DNA from: an uncultured Oscillospiraceae bacterium
GTDB lineage: Bacteria > Bacillota > Clostridia > Oscillospirales > Acutalibacteraceae
Assembly (NCBI GenBank): GCA_900546735.1
Contig: URDW01000049.1
Span: 1 to 13,289, forward strand
Reading direction: 5' to 3'
DNA: 13,289 nt
In this document: positions 5,812-13,252 of the stretch, one piece after another
Layout: each line of letters starts with the position of its first letter
How positions within the stretch are numbered: position 1 is the first letter of the stretch
Notes under the pieces: model-generated
The model's input: the letters and a program-made list of their open reading frames with translations, nothing else
The model's database searches: none
What the model was told of the DNA's origin: nothing
Made by a program: the position numbers and the translations under genes

Positions 5812-8445
5812 TTAGTTCTTTTTGGCTTTGATCGCAGCCTGGGCAGCAGCCAGACGGGCGATCGGTACACGGAACGGCGAGCAGGAGACATAGTCCAGGC
5901 CGATCTCGTTGCAGAATTCAACAGAGCTCGGGTCACCGCCATGCTCACCGCAGATGCCGCAGTGCAGCTTTGCATTGACCGGACGGCCAAGGTCAACGGC
6001 CATCTTCATCAGTTTGCCAACGCCCTTCTGGTCAAGCTTGGCAAACGGGTCGTTCTCATAGATCTTGTTGTCGTAGTAAGCGTTCAGGAACTTACCGGCG
6101 TCGTCACGGCTGAAGCCGAACGTCATCTGGGTAAGGTCGTTCGTGCCGAAGCAGAAGAAGTCTGCCTCTTTGGCGATTTCGTCAGCTGTCAGGGCAGCAC
6201 GCGGGATCTCGATCATGGTGCCGACCTCGTATTCCAGGTCTGCGCCGGCGGCCTTGATCTCGGCATCCGCCGTCTCGACCACGATGTTCTTGACGAACTT
6301 GAACTCTTTGATTTCACCGACCAGCGGGATCATGATCTCGGGCTTGATGTTCCAGTCCGGATGCGCTTTCTTCACATTGATGGCGGCGCGGATCACAGCG
6401 GTGGTCTGCATTTTTGCGATTTCCGGATAGGTGACCGTCAGGCGGCAGCCGCGGTGACCCATCATCGGGTTGAATTCGTGCAGGGAAGCGATGATGTTCT
6501 TGATGTCCTGCACGGACTTGCCCTGTGCTTTGGCGAGAGCTTCGATGTCGTCCTCTTCGGTCGGCACGAATTCGTGCAGCGGCGGATCCAGGAAGCGGAT
6601 CGTTACCGGGTTGCCCTCCAGCGCTTCGTAGAGCTTTTCAAAGTCGCCCTGCTGGTACGGCATGATCTTGTCGAGTGCCTTTTCTCTTTCTTCCACCGTG
6701 TCGGCGCAGATCATTTCACGGAACGCGGCGATACGGTCAGCCTCGAAGAACATGTGCTCGGTACGGCAAAGGCCGATGCCCTCTGCGCCAAGCTCTTTGG
6801 CTCTCTTCGCGTCGTCCGGCGTGTCGGCATTGGTGCGGACCTTCATGGTTCTGAACTTGTCGGCCCATTCCATGATGCGGCCGAATTCGCCGGCGATCTC
6901 GGCCGGGACGGTCGCGATGCTGCCCTCATAGATGTTACCGGTGGAACCGTCGATGGAAAGGTAGTCGCCCTCGTGGAAGACTTTGCCGGCAAGCTCAAAC
7001 TGCTTGTTTTCTTCGTCCATCTTGATCTCCTGGCAGCCGGATACGCAGCAGCTGCCCATGCCGCGGGCAACAACAGCCGCGTGCGAGGTCATACCGCCGC
7101 GAACGGTCAGGATGCCCTGTGCAGCCTTCATGCCTTCGATGTCTTCCGGAGAAGTCTCCAGACGGACAAGCAGCACTTTTTCACCGTTTGCAGCCCACTC
7201 TTTTGCATCCTCAGCGGAGAACACGACACGGCCGCAGGCAGCGCCGGGAGAAGCCGGCAGGCCCTTGCCGAGTACAGTGGCTTTCTTAAGCGCATCCGCA
7301 TCGAACTGCGGGTGCAGCAGTGTGTCGAGGTTTCTGGGGTCGATCATGGCAACGGCCTGTTCCTCGCTGATCATGCCTTCGTCCACAAGGTCGCAGGCGA
7401 TCTTGAGGGCGGCTTTCGCCGTTCTCTTGCCGTTTCTGGTCTGCAGCATGTAGAGCTTTCTGTCTTCAATGGTGAACTCCATGTCCTGCATGTCGCGGTA
7501 ATGGTCTTCCAGGGTGTTGCAGATCTCTACGAACTGGTCGTAAACTTCCGGCATAACTTCCTGCAGCTGTGCGATCGGAGACGGGGTGCGCACGCCGGCC
7601 ACAACGTCTTCGCCCTGCGCGTTCATCAGGAATTCGCCCATCAGCTTCTTTTCGCCGGTGGCGGGGTTACGGGTGAACGCAACGCCGGTGCCCGAGGTGT
7701 CGCCCATGTTGCCGAACGCCATCATCTGCACGTTAACAGCGGTACCCCAGGAATACGGGATGTCGTTGTCGCGGCGGTAAACGTTTGCACGCGGGTTGTC
7801 CCAGGAACGGAACACGGCCTCGATGGCGCCCATCAGCTGTGCTTTCGGGTCGGTCGGGAAGTCAGAGCCGATCTCTTTTTTGTACTCGGCCTTGAACTGC
7901 TCGGCAAGCTCTTTAAGGTCGTCGGCAGTCAGTTCCACGTCCTGCGTAACGCCTTTTTCGGCTTTCATCTTGTCGATGAGCTCTTCAAAATACTTTTTGC
8001 CAACGCCCATAACAACGTCGGAATACATCTGGATGAATCTTCTGTAGCAGTCCCATGCCCAACGGGGATTGCCGGACTTTTTGGACAGCACGTCCACGAC
8101 CTCTTCATTCAGACCAAGGTTCAGGATGGTGTCCATCATGCCGGGCATGGAAGCCCTTGCGCCGGAACGCACGGAAACGAGCAGCGGATTTTCTTTGTCG
8201 CCGAACTTTTTGCCGGTGATGCCTTCCATCTTGACGATGTACTCCATGATCTGCTGCTGGATGTCGTCGTTGATCTTTCTGCCGTCCTCATAATACTGGG
8301 TGCAGGCTTCGGTCGTAATGGTGAAGCCCTGGGGCACGGGCAGGCCGAGGCCTGTCATTTCCGCAAGGTTTGCGCCTTTACCGCCAAGCAGCTCGCGCAT
8401 GTCCTTGTTGCCCTCTGAGAACAAATAAACATATTTGTGACTCAT
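5812..8445 (-). CDS. ppdK: Pyruvate, phosphate dikinase
   Basis: This enzyme interconverts ATP + Pi + pyruvate and AMP + PPi + PEP in the cytoplasm, and many Clostridia use it in PPi-dependent glycolysis. The chosen ATG at 8445 has GGAGG about 8 nt upstream and gives 877 aa, matching the well-studied Clostridium symbiosum enzyme in length. An in-frame TTG five codons earlier lies over the RBS and is rejected. Domain order is complete. The N-terminal ATP-grasp begins LLGGKGANLAEM (about 19-30). The swivelling phosphohistidine domain has GGMTSHAAVVARG with His455 and the regulatory-type Thr453. The C-terminal PEP/pyruvate barrel has MIEIPRAAL, FFCFGTNDLTQ and HCGICGEHGGDPSS, with the catalytic Cys at 832. 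No key residue is missing. It is transcribed alone from a promoter at 8509-8537. The long open frame on the opposite strand is a codon-bias shadow. Confidence 0.98.
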   Translation of the reverse strand: MSHKYVYLFSEGNKDMRELLGGKGANLAEMTGLGLPVPQGFTITTEACTQYYEDGRKINDDIQQQIMEYIVKMEGITGKKFGDKENPLLVSVRSGARASMPGMMDTILNLGLNEEVVDVLSKKSGNPRWAWDCYRRFIQMYSDVVMGVGKKYFEELIDKMKAEKGVTQDVELTADDLKELAEQFKAEYKKEIGSDFPTDPKAQLMGAIEAVFRSWDNPRANVYRRDNDIPYSWGTAVNVQMMAFGNMGDTSGTGVAFTRNPATGEKKLMGEFLMNAQGEDVVAGVRTPSPIAQLQEVMPEVYDQFVEICNTLEDHYRDMQDMEFTIEDRKLYMLQTRNGKRTAKAALKIACDLVDEGMISEEQAVAMIDPRNLDTLLHPQFDADALKKATVLGKGLPASPGAACGRVVFSAEDAKEWAANGEKVLLVRLETSPEDIEGMKAAQGILTVRGGMTSHAAVVARGMGSCCVSGCQEIKMDEENKQFELAGKVFHEGDYLSIDGSTGNIYEGSIATVPAEIAGEFGRIMEWADKFRTMKVRTNADTPDDAKRAKELGAEGIGLCRTEHMFFEADRIAAFREMICADTVEEREKALDKIMPYQQGDFEKLYEALEGNPVTIRFLDPPLHEFVPTEEDDIEALAKAQGKSVQDIKNIIASLHEFNPMMGHRGCRLTVTYPEIAKMQTTAVIRAAINVKKAHPDWNIKPEIMIPLVGEIKEFKFVKNIVVETADAEIKAAGADLEYEVGTMIEIPRAALTADEIAKEADFFCFGTNDLTQMTFGFSRDDAGKFLNAYYDNKIYENDPFAKLDQKGVGKLMKMAVDLGRPVNAKLHCGICGEHGGDPSSVEFCNEIGLDYVSCSPFRVPIARLAAAQAAIKAKKN

Positions 8446-8508
8446 TTTGAAAACCTCCAAGAAATAATTTTTGTGTTCTCCGTTTTAGATGAGCTTAACT
8501 CGATAGAT

Positions 8509-8537
8509 ATTATAGCAGAACGCTCCATAAATTACAA
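8509..8537 (-). promoter_or_regulatory. PPDK promoter
   Basis: On the minus strand TTGTAA (8532-8537) and a perfect TATAAT (8509-8514) are spaced 17 bp apart, with TGC ahead of the -10 forming an extended -10. Transcription would start near 8502, leaving a leader of about 57 nt. Strong consensus fits a highly expressed central-metabolism gene. Confidence 0.8.
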
Positions 8538-8607
8538 ATATTTTTTACCAAATCTACCAAAAATAATCGAAATTGCGCCATTTTGCAAAAAGAGCGGCGC
8601 ACAGGTA

Positions 8608-8636
8608 TTGAAATTTCAGTAAAAATAGTGCATAAT
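8608..8636 (+). promoter_or_regulatory. glmU promoter
   Basis: TTGAAA (8608-8613) and CATAAT (8631-8636) are separated by 17 bp, with a predicted start near 8643. The leader holds a 6-bp hairpin (CCGGGC 8649-8654 with GCCCGG 8660-8665) that ends 2 nt before the GGAGGGG ribosome binding site. An inverted pair TGCGCC/GGCGCA (8574-8579, 8596-8601) lies just upstream of the -35. Confidence 0.7.
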
Positions 8637-8679
8637 CATTGCAGAAAACCGGGCAAGCCGCCCGGACGGAGGGGTAAAA

Positions 8680-10035
8680 ATGAGCAAATGTGCAATTATA
8701 ATGGCCGGCGGCAAGGGCACACGCATGAAGACCGACCTGCCGAAAGTGATGTGCGAGGTGCTGTTTGAGCCGATGATCTCGCATGTGATCAAAGCCGTGA
8801 AAAACGCCGGGTGCGAAAGCATCTGCGTGATCACCGGCCACAAACGCGAGGTCGTGGAGGCGGCGCTGCCCGCCGACGTGGAGACGGCGTTCCAGAGCGA
8901 ACGCCTGGGCACCGGCCACGCCGTGATGATGGCGCGCGATTTCATCCGCCGCCATATCAACGACGACATCATCATTTTAAACGGCGACGGCCCGATGATC
9001 GACGCCGAGACCATCAACAAAGCCTACGACTACCACAAGGAAAACGGCAACGCCATTACGCTGATCTCCGCCATTGTGGACGACACGAACGGCATAGGCC
9101 ATGTGAAGCGTGACGAAAACGGCAAGCTGCTGCGCATTGTGGAGCACAAGGACGCAAACGAAGAAGAAAAGAAAATCAACGAAAGCAACGCCGGTTACTA
9201 CTGGTTCGTGGGCGACGAGCTGCTTTACGCGCTCGACCACATCACCAACAACAACGCCCAGCACGAGTACTACATTACCGACAGCCTGGCCATTCTGATC
9301 GAAAAGGGCTGCAACGTGGGCGCATACGTTGTAGAGAACGCCGAAGTCACCCTGGGCGCGAACGACCGCAAGCAGCTGAACACCCTGAACAACATCATGA
9401 AAAGGAACGTGCTCGACCGCCATATGATAAATGGCGTAAACATTCCGTCCGCCGACGGCGTGCTGGTGGGTGCGGACGTGGTCATCGGCAATGACACAAC
9501 GATTTTGCCGAACACCATTCTGGTGGGCAAAACGGTGATCGGCAGCGGCTGCGTGATCGGCCCGAACACCTACGTTAAAGATTCCACCGTGGGCGACCAT
9601 GTGACGCTCGACAACACCAAGCTGACCGACTCGACTGTGAAAGACGGCGCCGACGCCGGCCCGTTCGCCCACATCCGCGACCACAGCGTGATCGAGGAAA
9701 ACGTGCACCTGGGCAACTTTGTGGAGGTCAAAAACAGCACGGTGGGCGCCGGCACCAAGTGCGCGCACCTGACCTATGTGGGCGACGCCGACGTGGGGCA
9801 GAACGTGAACTTCGGCTGCGGCTGCGCGACCGCCAACTTTGACGGCAAGGAAAAGCACCGCACCGTGATCGAAGACGGCGCGTTTCTCGGCTGCAGCACC
9901 AGCCTGATCGCCCCGGTCACCGTGGGCAAAGACGCCGTGACGGCCGCCGGTTCCACGATCACCGAAAACGTGCCGGACAAGGCGCTGGCCATTGCCCGCG
10001 CCCGGCAGGTGAATAAGGAAGATTATAAAAAATAG
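8680..10035 (+). CDS. glmU: Bifunctional N-acetylglucosamine-1-P uridyltransferase / glucosamine-1-P acetyltransferase
   Basis: GlmU acetylates glucosamine-1-phosphate with acetyl-CoA and then couples the product to UTP, giving UDP-GlcNAc for peptidoglycan. The 451-aa protein has both halves. The N-terminal pyrophosphorylase shows GGKGTRMKTDLPKV (10-23), GTGHA (77-81) and NGDGPMI (101-107). The C-terminal left-handed beta-helix of hexapeptide repeats (about 250-430) has the acetyltransferase signature CAHLTYVGDA with His363, numbered as the catalytic His in E. coli. FGCGCATANFDG and LIAPVTVG follow. The start is set by GGAGGGG 5-6 nt upstream. One change stands out: the residue before LGTGHA is Arg75, where E. 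coli has Gln76 near the uracil. The gene stands alone with its own promoter and terminator, without the prs gene that often follows it in Firmicutes. Confidence 0.96.
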   Translation: MSKCAIIMAGGKGTRMKTDLPKVMCEVLFEPMISHVIKAVKNAGCESICVITGHKREVVEAALPADVETAFQSERLGTGHAVMMARDFIRRHINDDIIILNGDGPMIDAETINKAYDYHKENGNAITLISAIVDDTNGIGHVKRDENGKLLRIVEHKDANEEEKKINESNAGYYWFVGDELLYALDHITNNNAQHEYYITDSLAILIEKGCNVGAYVVENAEVTLGANDRKQLNTLNNIMKRNVLDRHMINGVNIPSADGVLVGADVVIGNDTTILPNTILVGKTVIGSGCVIGPNTYVKDSTVGDHVTLDNTKLTDSTVKDGADAGPFAHIRDHSVIEENVHLGNFVEVKNSTVGAGTKCAHLTYVGDADVGQNVNFGCGCATANFDGKEKHRTVIEDGAFLGCSTSLIAPVTVGKDAVTAAGSTITENVPDKALAIARARQVNKEDYKK

Positions 10036-10050
10036 ATGGCTTTATAAAAA

Positions 10051-10086
10051 AGAGGGCACTGACCGAAAAGTCAGCGCCCTCTTTTT
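10051..10086 (+). terminator. glmU terminator
   Basis: A 13-nt inverted repeat (10051-10063 with 10070-10082, core AGAGGGC/GCCCTCT, one A-C mismatch) has a CGAAAA loop and ends in TTTTT. A-rich sequence (10043-10050) precedes it, so it could also act on the minus strand for the toxin-antitoxin remnant. It starts 15 nt after the glmU stop. Confidence 0.93.
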
Positions 10087-10106
10087 GGCATCAGCATATC
10101 AATCAT

Positions 10107-10148
10107 ACGGCCGGCCGTAAACAAAGACATATATCCAGTACGGATATA
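10107..10148. repeat. 14-bp palindrome and adjacent hairpin
   Basis: A perfect palindrome TACGGCCGGCCGTA spans 10106-10119. A second perfect inverted repeat, TATATCC (10130-10136) with GGATATA (10142-10148), has a 5-nt loop AGTAC. Both lie in the stretch where the body of the toxin gene would be expected. They could be a recombination scar or protein-binding sites. I see no transposon ends or target-site duplication. Confidence 0.4.
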
Positions 10149-10153
10149 CGCTT

Positions 10154-10207
10154 TTACAAAACCTGTTTATAAATTTTAAGGACTTGCTCTTTTGTCAGCC
10201 GTTTCAC
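10154..10207 (-). pseudogene. Truncated Doc-like toxin (first 17 codons)
   Basis: A GTG at 10205-10207 overlaps the antitoxin stop (GTGA overlap, typical of toxin-antitoxin pairs) and opens a frame reading (M)KRLTKEQVLKIYKQVL before TAA at 10154-10156. The LTKEQVL start matches the usual N-terminus of Doc/Fic death-on-curing toxins. The sequence after it shows no Fic motif (HPFxDGNKR) in any frame before the glmU terminator, so the catalytic part is gone. The identification rests on a short match and on its position; a chance ORF is the alternative. Confidence 0.45.
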
Positions 10208-10446
10208 TTGGCCAGCACCTCATAGGCCGTACGGTTCTTTTCGATCAAACGCTTCGATACCGCCAAAACATCCTCATCAGAAGCAAGCTGCTCCTTTTCA
10301 GCCCGGTCAAATTCCACCACCAGATAACGCGGCACATTATTTTTCAAAATAACGGCAGCGCCGGTTTCATCGACCAGACGCGCGACCTTGGAAAAATTCT
10401 GATTCGCCTCAGACATGGAGACAAGATTTTTTGTGTTGATGTTCAT
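10204..10446 (-). CDS. Phd/YefM-family antitoxin
   Basis: This 80-aa protein starts at ATG 10444-10446, preceded by a GAGGTGA Shine-Dalgarno. An upstream in-frame extension lies across the promoter and is rejected. Its N-terminal half (NTKNLVSMSEANQNFSKVARLVDETGAAVILKNN, then PRYLVVEF) has the Phd/YefM fold signature: a conserved Ser-x-x-x-Asn-Phe helix, then the beta strands of the DNA-binding and dimer domain. The C-terminal part (SDEDVLAVSKRLIEKNRTAYEVLAK) is the helix that normally wraps the toxin. Such antitoxins repress their own operon and neutralise Doc or RelE-type toxins. Here the partner is reduced to a short remnant directly downstream, so this is either an orphan antitoxin or a relic. 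A good promoter lies just upstream. Confidence 0.85.
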   Translation of the reverse strand: MNINTKNLVSMSEANQNFSKVARLVDETGAAVILKNNVPRYLVVEFDRAEKEQLASDEDVLAVSKRLIEKNRTAYEVLAK

Positions 10447-10464
10447 ACGATCACCTCTACAAAT

Positions 10465-10493
10465 AGTATACACAAAATCTAGGATAAATTCAA
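10465..10493 (-). promoter_or_regulatory. Antitoxin promoter
   Basis: On the minus strand TTGAAT (10488-10493) and TATACT (10465-10470) are separated by 17 bp, and the -10 overlaps the small palindrome GTATAC (10466-10471). The predicted start near 10458 leaves a leader of about 12 nt. Overlap of a palindrome with the -10 fits the autorepression usual for this family. Confidence 0.7.
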
Positions 10494-10536
10494 CCTATTT
10501 TAATTTAAATTTTTGTATGCTTTTTTCGGCTTTTTG

Positions 10537-10571
10537 CAAAAAAAGCCCTGCCTTTTGCAGGCAAGGCTTTT
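10537..10571 (-). terminator. GH3 terminator
   Basis: A 12-nt inverted repeat (10541-10552 with 10560-10571, core AAAAGCC-TGCC, one mismatch) with a 7-nt loop is followed on the minus strand by seven T residues. It begins 3 nt after the GH3 stop codon. It can also form a shorter alternative hairpin (CCTGC-GCAGG). Confidence 0.88.
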
Positions 10572-10574
10572 CCC

Positions 10575-13034
10575 TTATTTTGTTTTCACGTTTTTATATA
10601 GCTTTTCAAGTTCTTTGCCGGCGATTTTTGCGGCCTTGCCGGCCACATTGACCGCCAGGCGGCCCACAGAGCGCAGCACATGGTCGCCGTTCAGGATATT
10701 GAGCACCTGCTGCGCGCCGTCGTCGTCCAGCATGCCGTTTGAAAACGCGGCCGCCGTGTGGATCGGGCATTCCAGCGCGGAGGTGGCGATCATGTCGTTG
10801 TCGCCCATCGAATCATCCGCCGCCAGGTTCGCGCCCAGGCGGACAAGACCCGTGACCAGGCGGCCGGGCACACTGGTGGCGTCGATAAAGCTGTTTTCCA
10901 TCGTCAGGCGGCTGCCGGGCAGCGGCTCCGATTCCGGGATCGGGAAGCCGAGCAGGCGCGAAAACTGTTCGTCCGAAACGTTGCTGATCTCTGCGCTGTA
11001 GTACGAGGTCATGCGGGCACGGTCATACGGCACGGGCGCCGTTTGTTCGTTTTCCAGCGTGATCTTCAGCGTTTTGCGGATGTCGCGCGAAGAGGCGCCG
11101 ACCGAAAGGACATATTCGCCGCTTTCACAGTACCAGTCGTGTATTTCGGTGTTATAGTACGCAAAAGCGCGGGGCTGAAGCGTGATTTCGACCTTTTTCT
11201 CCTCGCCGGGCTCCAGGCAGACCTTGGCAAAGCCTTTCAGTTCCTTTTCAGGACGGAAAACTTCGCTCTCGGGCTTGCCGACATAGACCTGCACGATCTC
11301 GGCGCCGGCGCGGGAGCCGGTGTTTTTCACGCCGATGGTGACCGTGAGCGGCGTTTTGCCGTCCAGCTTCCTCTTATTCAAACGCGCGGAAGTGTATTCA
11401 AACGTTGTATAGGAAAGGCCGTGGCCGAACGGGAACAGCACGTTTTTGGCACACGAGTCGTAGTAGCGGTAGCCGACATAGATGCCCTCGCGGTGTTCGA
11501 CCGTCAGCGTGCCGCCCGGGAAGTTGCGGTAGCACGGCGTGTCGGACAGCGCGAGCGGGAACGTTTCGGCCAGCTTGGCGCACGGGTTTGCCTCGCCGTA
11601 AAGCAGGGCGATCTGCGCACGGCCGACCGCCTCGCCGGCCAGGTACGATTCGAGCACAGCCGACACGTCGCCGATCCACGGCATGGTGACCGGCGAGCCG
11701 TTGTGCAGCACGACGACCACGTTTTTCTGCACGGCGCAGATCTCGCGGATCAGGCGGTTCTGGCAGGCCGGCAGATCCATATGGCGGCGGTCAAAACTTT
11801 CCGACTCCATGCTCTCGGGCAGGCCGGCAAAGACCACGGCCACATCGGCCGCCTTAGCCGCAGCGATCGCTGCGGCCGCTTTCTCCGGCTCATAAAGGTC
11901 GCGCTTGTCGGAAAAGCCCTCGGCATACTGCACCGGGCCGTAGCTGCCCACGCAGTCGAGCGCGGCGTCCACCCGGTAGCTTTTCACATGCGAGCTGCCG
12001 CCGCCCTGGAAACGCGGGCGCTTGGCAAACGCGCCGATGAACGCGACCTTCTGCCCCTTTTGCAGCGGCAAAACGCCGTTGTTTTTCAGCAGCACCATGG
12101 ACTGTTCGGCCGCTTTTTCGGCCAGCGCATGGTGCGCGTCGCGGTCAAAAAATGCGCCGGGTTTATGTTCATCCTGATTCTTTTTCACAATGTTCAAAAT
12201 GCGTTCGCACGCCAGATCGAGCGCCGCTTCGTCGAGCGTGCCGTTTTGCACGGCGGCGATGACCTTGTCGGTATTCAGGCGGGCGCTGGAGGGCATTTCC
12301 AGATCGAGCCCGGCTTTTACGCCGCGCACGCGGTCGTTGACGGCGCCCCAGTCGCTCATGACAAAGCCTTTAAAGCCCCATTCGCCGCGCAGCACATCGG
12401 TAAGCAGCCACTTGTTTTCAGACGCGTAGGTGCCGTTGATCTTGTTGTAAGAGCACATGACCGTCCACGGCTGCGCCTTTTTGACGGCCGTTTCAAACGC
12501 CGGAAAATAGATCTCGCGCAGGGTGCGTTCGTCCACCACGGCCGAGACCGTCATGCGCCGCCTTTCCTGGCTGTTGACGGCAAAGTGCTTGATGCTGGTA
12601 CCGGCGCCCTGCGCCTGCACGCCGTTGATGTAGGCTGCGGCCAGTTCGCCGGCCAGATACGGGTCCTCGGAAAAATACTCGAAATTGCGCCCGCAAAGCG
12701 GCGAACGCTTGATGTTGACGGCCGGACCCAAAAGCACCGCCACATCCTCGGCGCGGCACTCGTAGCCGAGCGCGTCGCCGATTGTGCCGAGCAGTTCGCG
12801 GTCAAACGAAGCCGCCGTGCCGGACGCCGTCGGGAAGCAGACGGCCGTGATCGAGTCGTTCATGGCCACGTCGGCATCGCGCTGCTTGCGCAGCCCGTGC
12901 GGGCCGTCGCTGAGCATGATGGCCGGCACGCCGAGCTCTTTGAGCGCATCCGTGCGCCACGAGTCGTAGCCGGAGACGAAAGACGCCTTCTGGTCGAGCG
13001 TCATTTTTTCCACGATTTTTTTTACATCTTCCAT
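10575..13034 (-). CDS. Glycoside hydrolase family 3 (beta-glucosidase-like)
   Basis: This 819-aa retaining glycosidase of family GH3 probably acts on beta-gluco- or xylo-oligosaccharides imported into the cell, since there is no signal peptide. ATG 13034 is preferred because a GGGGGAA RBS precedes it; the longer frame starts inside the promoter region. The N-terminal barrel has LSDGPHGLR (41-49), NFEYFSEDP, KHFAVNSQERRR (149-160) and the nucleophile Asp228 in FVMSDWG. The alpha/beta sandwich follows, with the likely acid/base Glu412 in ESESFDR. The GHGLSYTTFEY motif (537-547) leads into a fibronectin III-like domain (about 548-660). A further ~155-residue C-terminal helical region (with LLGFPIPE) is, as I recall, also found in other Firmicutes GH3 proteins. 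Sugar specificity (glucose, xylose, N-acetylglucosamine) cannot be settled from motifs alone, although the absence of the NagZ KH(F/I)PG-x4-D-S-H motif argues against NagZ. Confidence 0.95.
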   Translation of the reverse strand: MEDVKKIVEKMTLDQKASFVSGYDSWRTDALKELGVPAIMLSDGPHGLRKQRDADVAMNDSITAVCFPTASGTAASFDRELLGTIGDALGYECRAEDVAVLLGPAVNIKRSPLCGRNFEYFSEDPYLAGELAAAYINGVQAQGAGTSIKHFAVNSQERRRMTVSAVVDERTLREIYFPAFETAVKKAQPWTVMCSYNKINGTYASENKWLLTDVLRGEWGFKGFVMSDWGAVNDRVRGVKAGLDLEMPSSARLNTDKVIAAVQNGTLDEAALDLACERILNIVKKNQDEHKPGAFFDRDAHHALAEKAAEQSMVLLKNNGVLPLQKGQKVAFIGAFAKRPRFQGGGSSHVKSYRVDAALDCVGSYGPVQYAEGFSDKRDLYEPEKAAAAIAAAKAADVAVVFAGLPESMESESFDRRHMDLPACQNRLIREICAVQKNVVVVLHNGSPVTMPWIGDVSAVLESYLAGEAVGRAQIALLYGEANPCAKLAETFPLALSDTPCYRNFPGGTLTVEHREGIYVGYRYYDSCAKNVLFPFGHGLSYTTFEYTSARLNKRKLDGKTPLTVTIGVKNTGSRAGAEIVQVYVGKPESEVFRPEKELKGFAKVCLEPGEEKKVEITLQPRAFAYYNTEIHDWYCESGEYVLSVGASSRDIRKTLKITLENEQTAPVPYDRARMTSYYSAEISNVSDEQFSRLLGFPIPESEPLPGSRLTMENSFIDATSVPGRLVTGLVRLGANLAADDSMGDNDMIATSALECPIHTAAAFSNGMLDDDGAQQVLNILNGDHVLRSVGRLAVNVAGKAAKIAGKELEKLYKNVKTK

Positions 13035-13090
13035 AAATGTTCCCCCTGATTCTGCATAAAAGCGCACCCGGCGCAGAGCCAAGAAAAAAA

Positions 13091-13131
13091 GCGCCGGCAC
13101 TCACCTTCATTTTAGCAGGAAGTGCCGGCGC
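13091..13131 (-). terminator. Terminator-like inverted repeat closing the right-hand gene
   Basis: Perfect 11-bp arms (13091-13101 and 13121-13131, GCGCCGGCACT/AGTGCCGGCGC) surround a 19-nt loop. On the minus strand they are followed by seven T residues (13084-13090). This fits an intrinsic terminator for the gene entering from the right, which stops at 13167. The loop is long for a terminator and contains the GH3 -10 element, so a second role as an operator pair is possible. Confidence 0.7.
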
Positions 13132-13137
13132 GGTCAA
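13109..13137 (-). promoter_or_regulatory. GH3 promoter inside the inverted repeat
   Basis: On the minus strand TTGACC (13132-13137) and TAAAAT (13109-13114) are spaced 17 bp apart, with TGC ahead of the -10 (extended -10). Predicted transcription starts at about 13102, at the edge of the downstream arm of the inverted repeat. The upstream arm fills most of the -35/-10 spacer. The leader to the GH3 ATG is about 68 nt. Confidence 0.65.
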
Positions 13138-13166
13138 GCTGAAAAAAGGCGCTTTTCCGGGCTGGA

Positions 13167-13252
13167 TCAGCCGATGTGCGCCACCTCGGCGCGGTTTTCA
13201 AAAATGCAGTCGTCGCCGTCGTTTTCACCGTCCAGATCGATCAGCACGGCGC
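13167..13252 (-). CDS. C-terminal end of an unidentified protein (partial)
   Basis: The last 27 complete codons of a minus-strand gene enter from the right edge and end in TGA at 13167-13169. The visible peptide is acidic and protein-like (AVLIDLDGENDGDD, then CIFENRAEVAHIG), and the other two frames are closed. The DxDGxNDGDD run resembles calcium-binding loops, but too little is present to assign a family. It is followed by the terminator-like inverted repeat at 13091-13131, which supports it being a real gene end. Confidence 0.55.

Noticed and set aside
5788..8418. An 876-codon open frame on the plus strand opposite PPDK
   Set aside because: It lies wholly antisense to a gene with every PPDK motif, has His/Val/Asp/Leu-biased composition typical of the reverse complement of a GC-biased gene, and has no RBS or known domain.
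10087..10153. A short frame on the minus strand that could continue the toxin after a frameshift (reading FVKAYIRTGYMSLF)
   Set aside because: The peptide shows no resemblance to Doc, Fic or RelE toxins and ends within the glmU terminator hairpin, so a frameshifted but intact toxin is not supported.
10758..13049. A 763-codon open frame on the plus strand opposite GH3
   Set aside because: Antisense shadow of a confirmed GH3 gene with arginine/alanine/histidine-rich composition and no motif.
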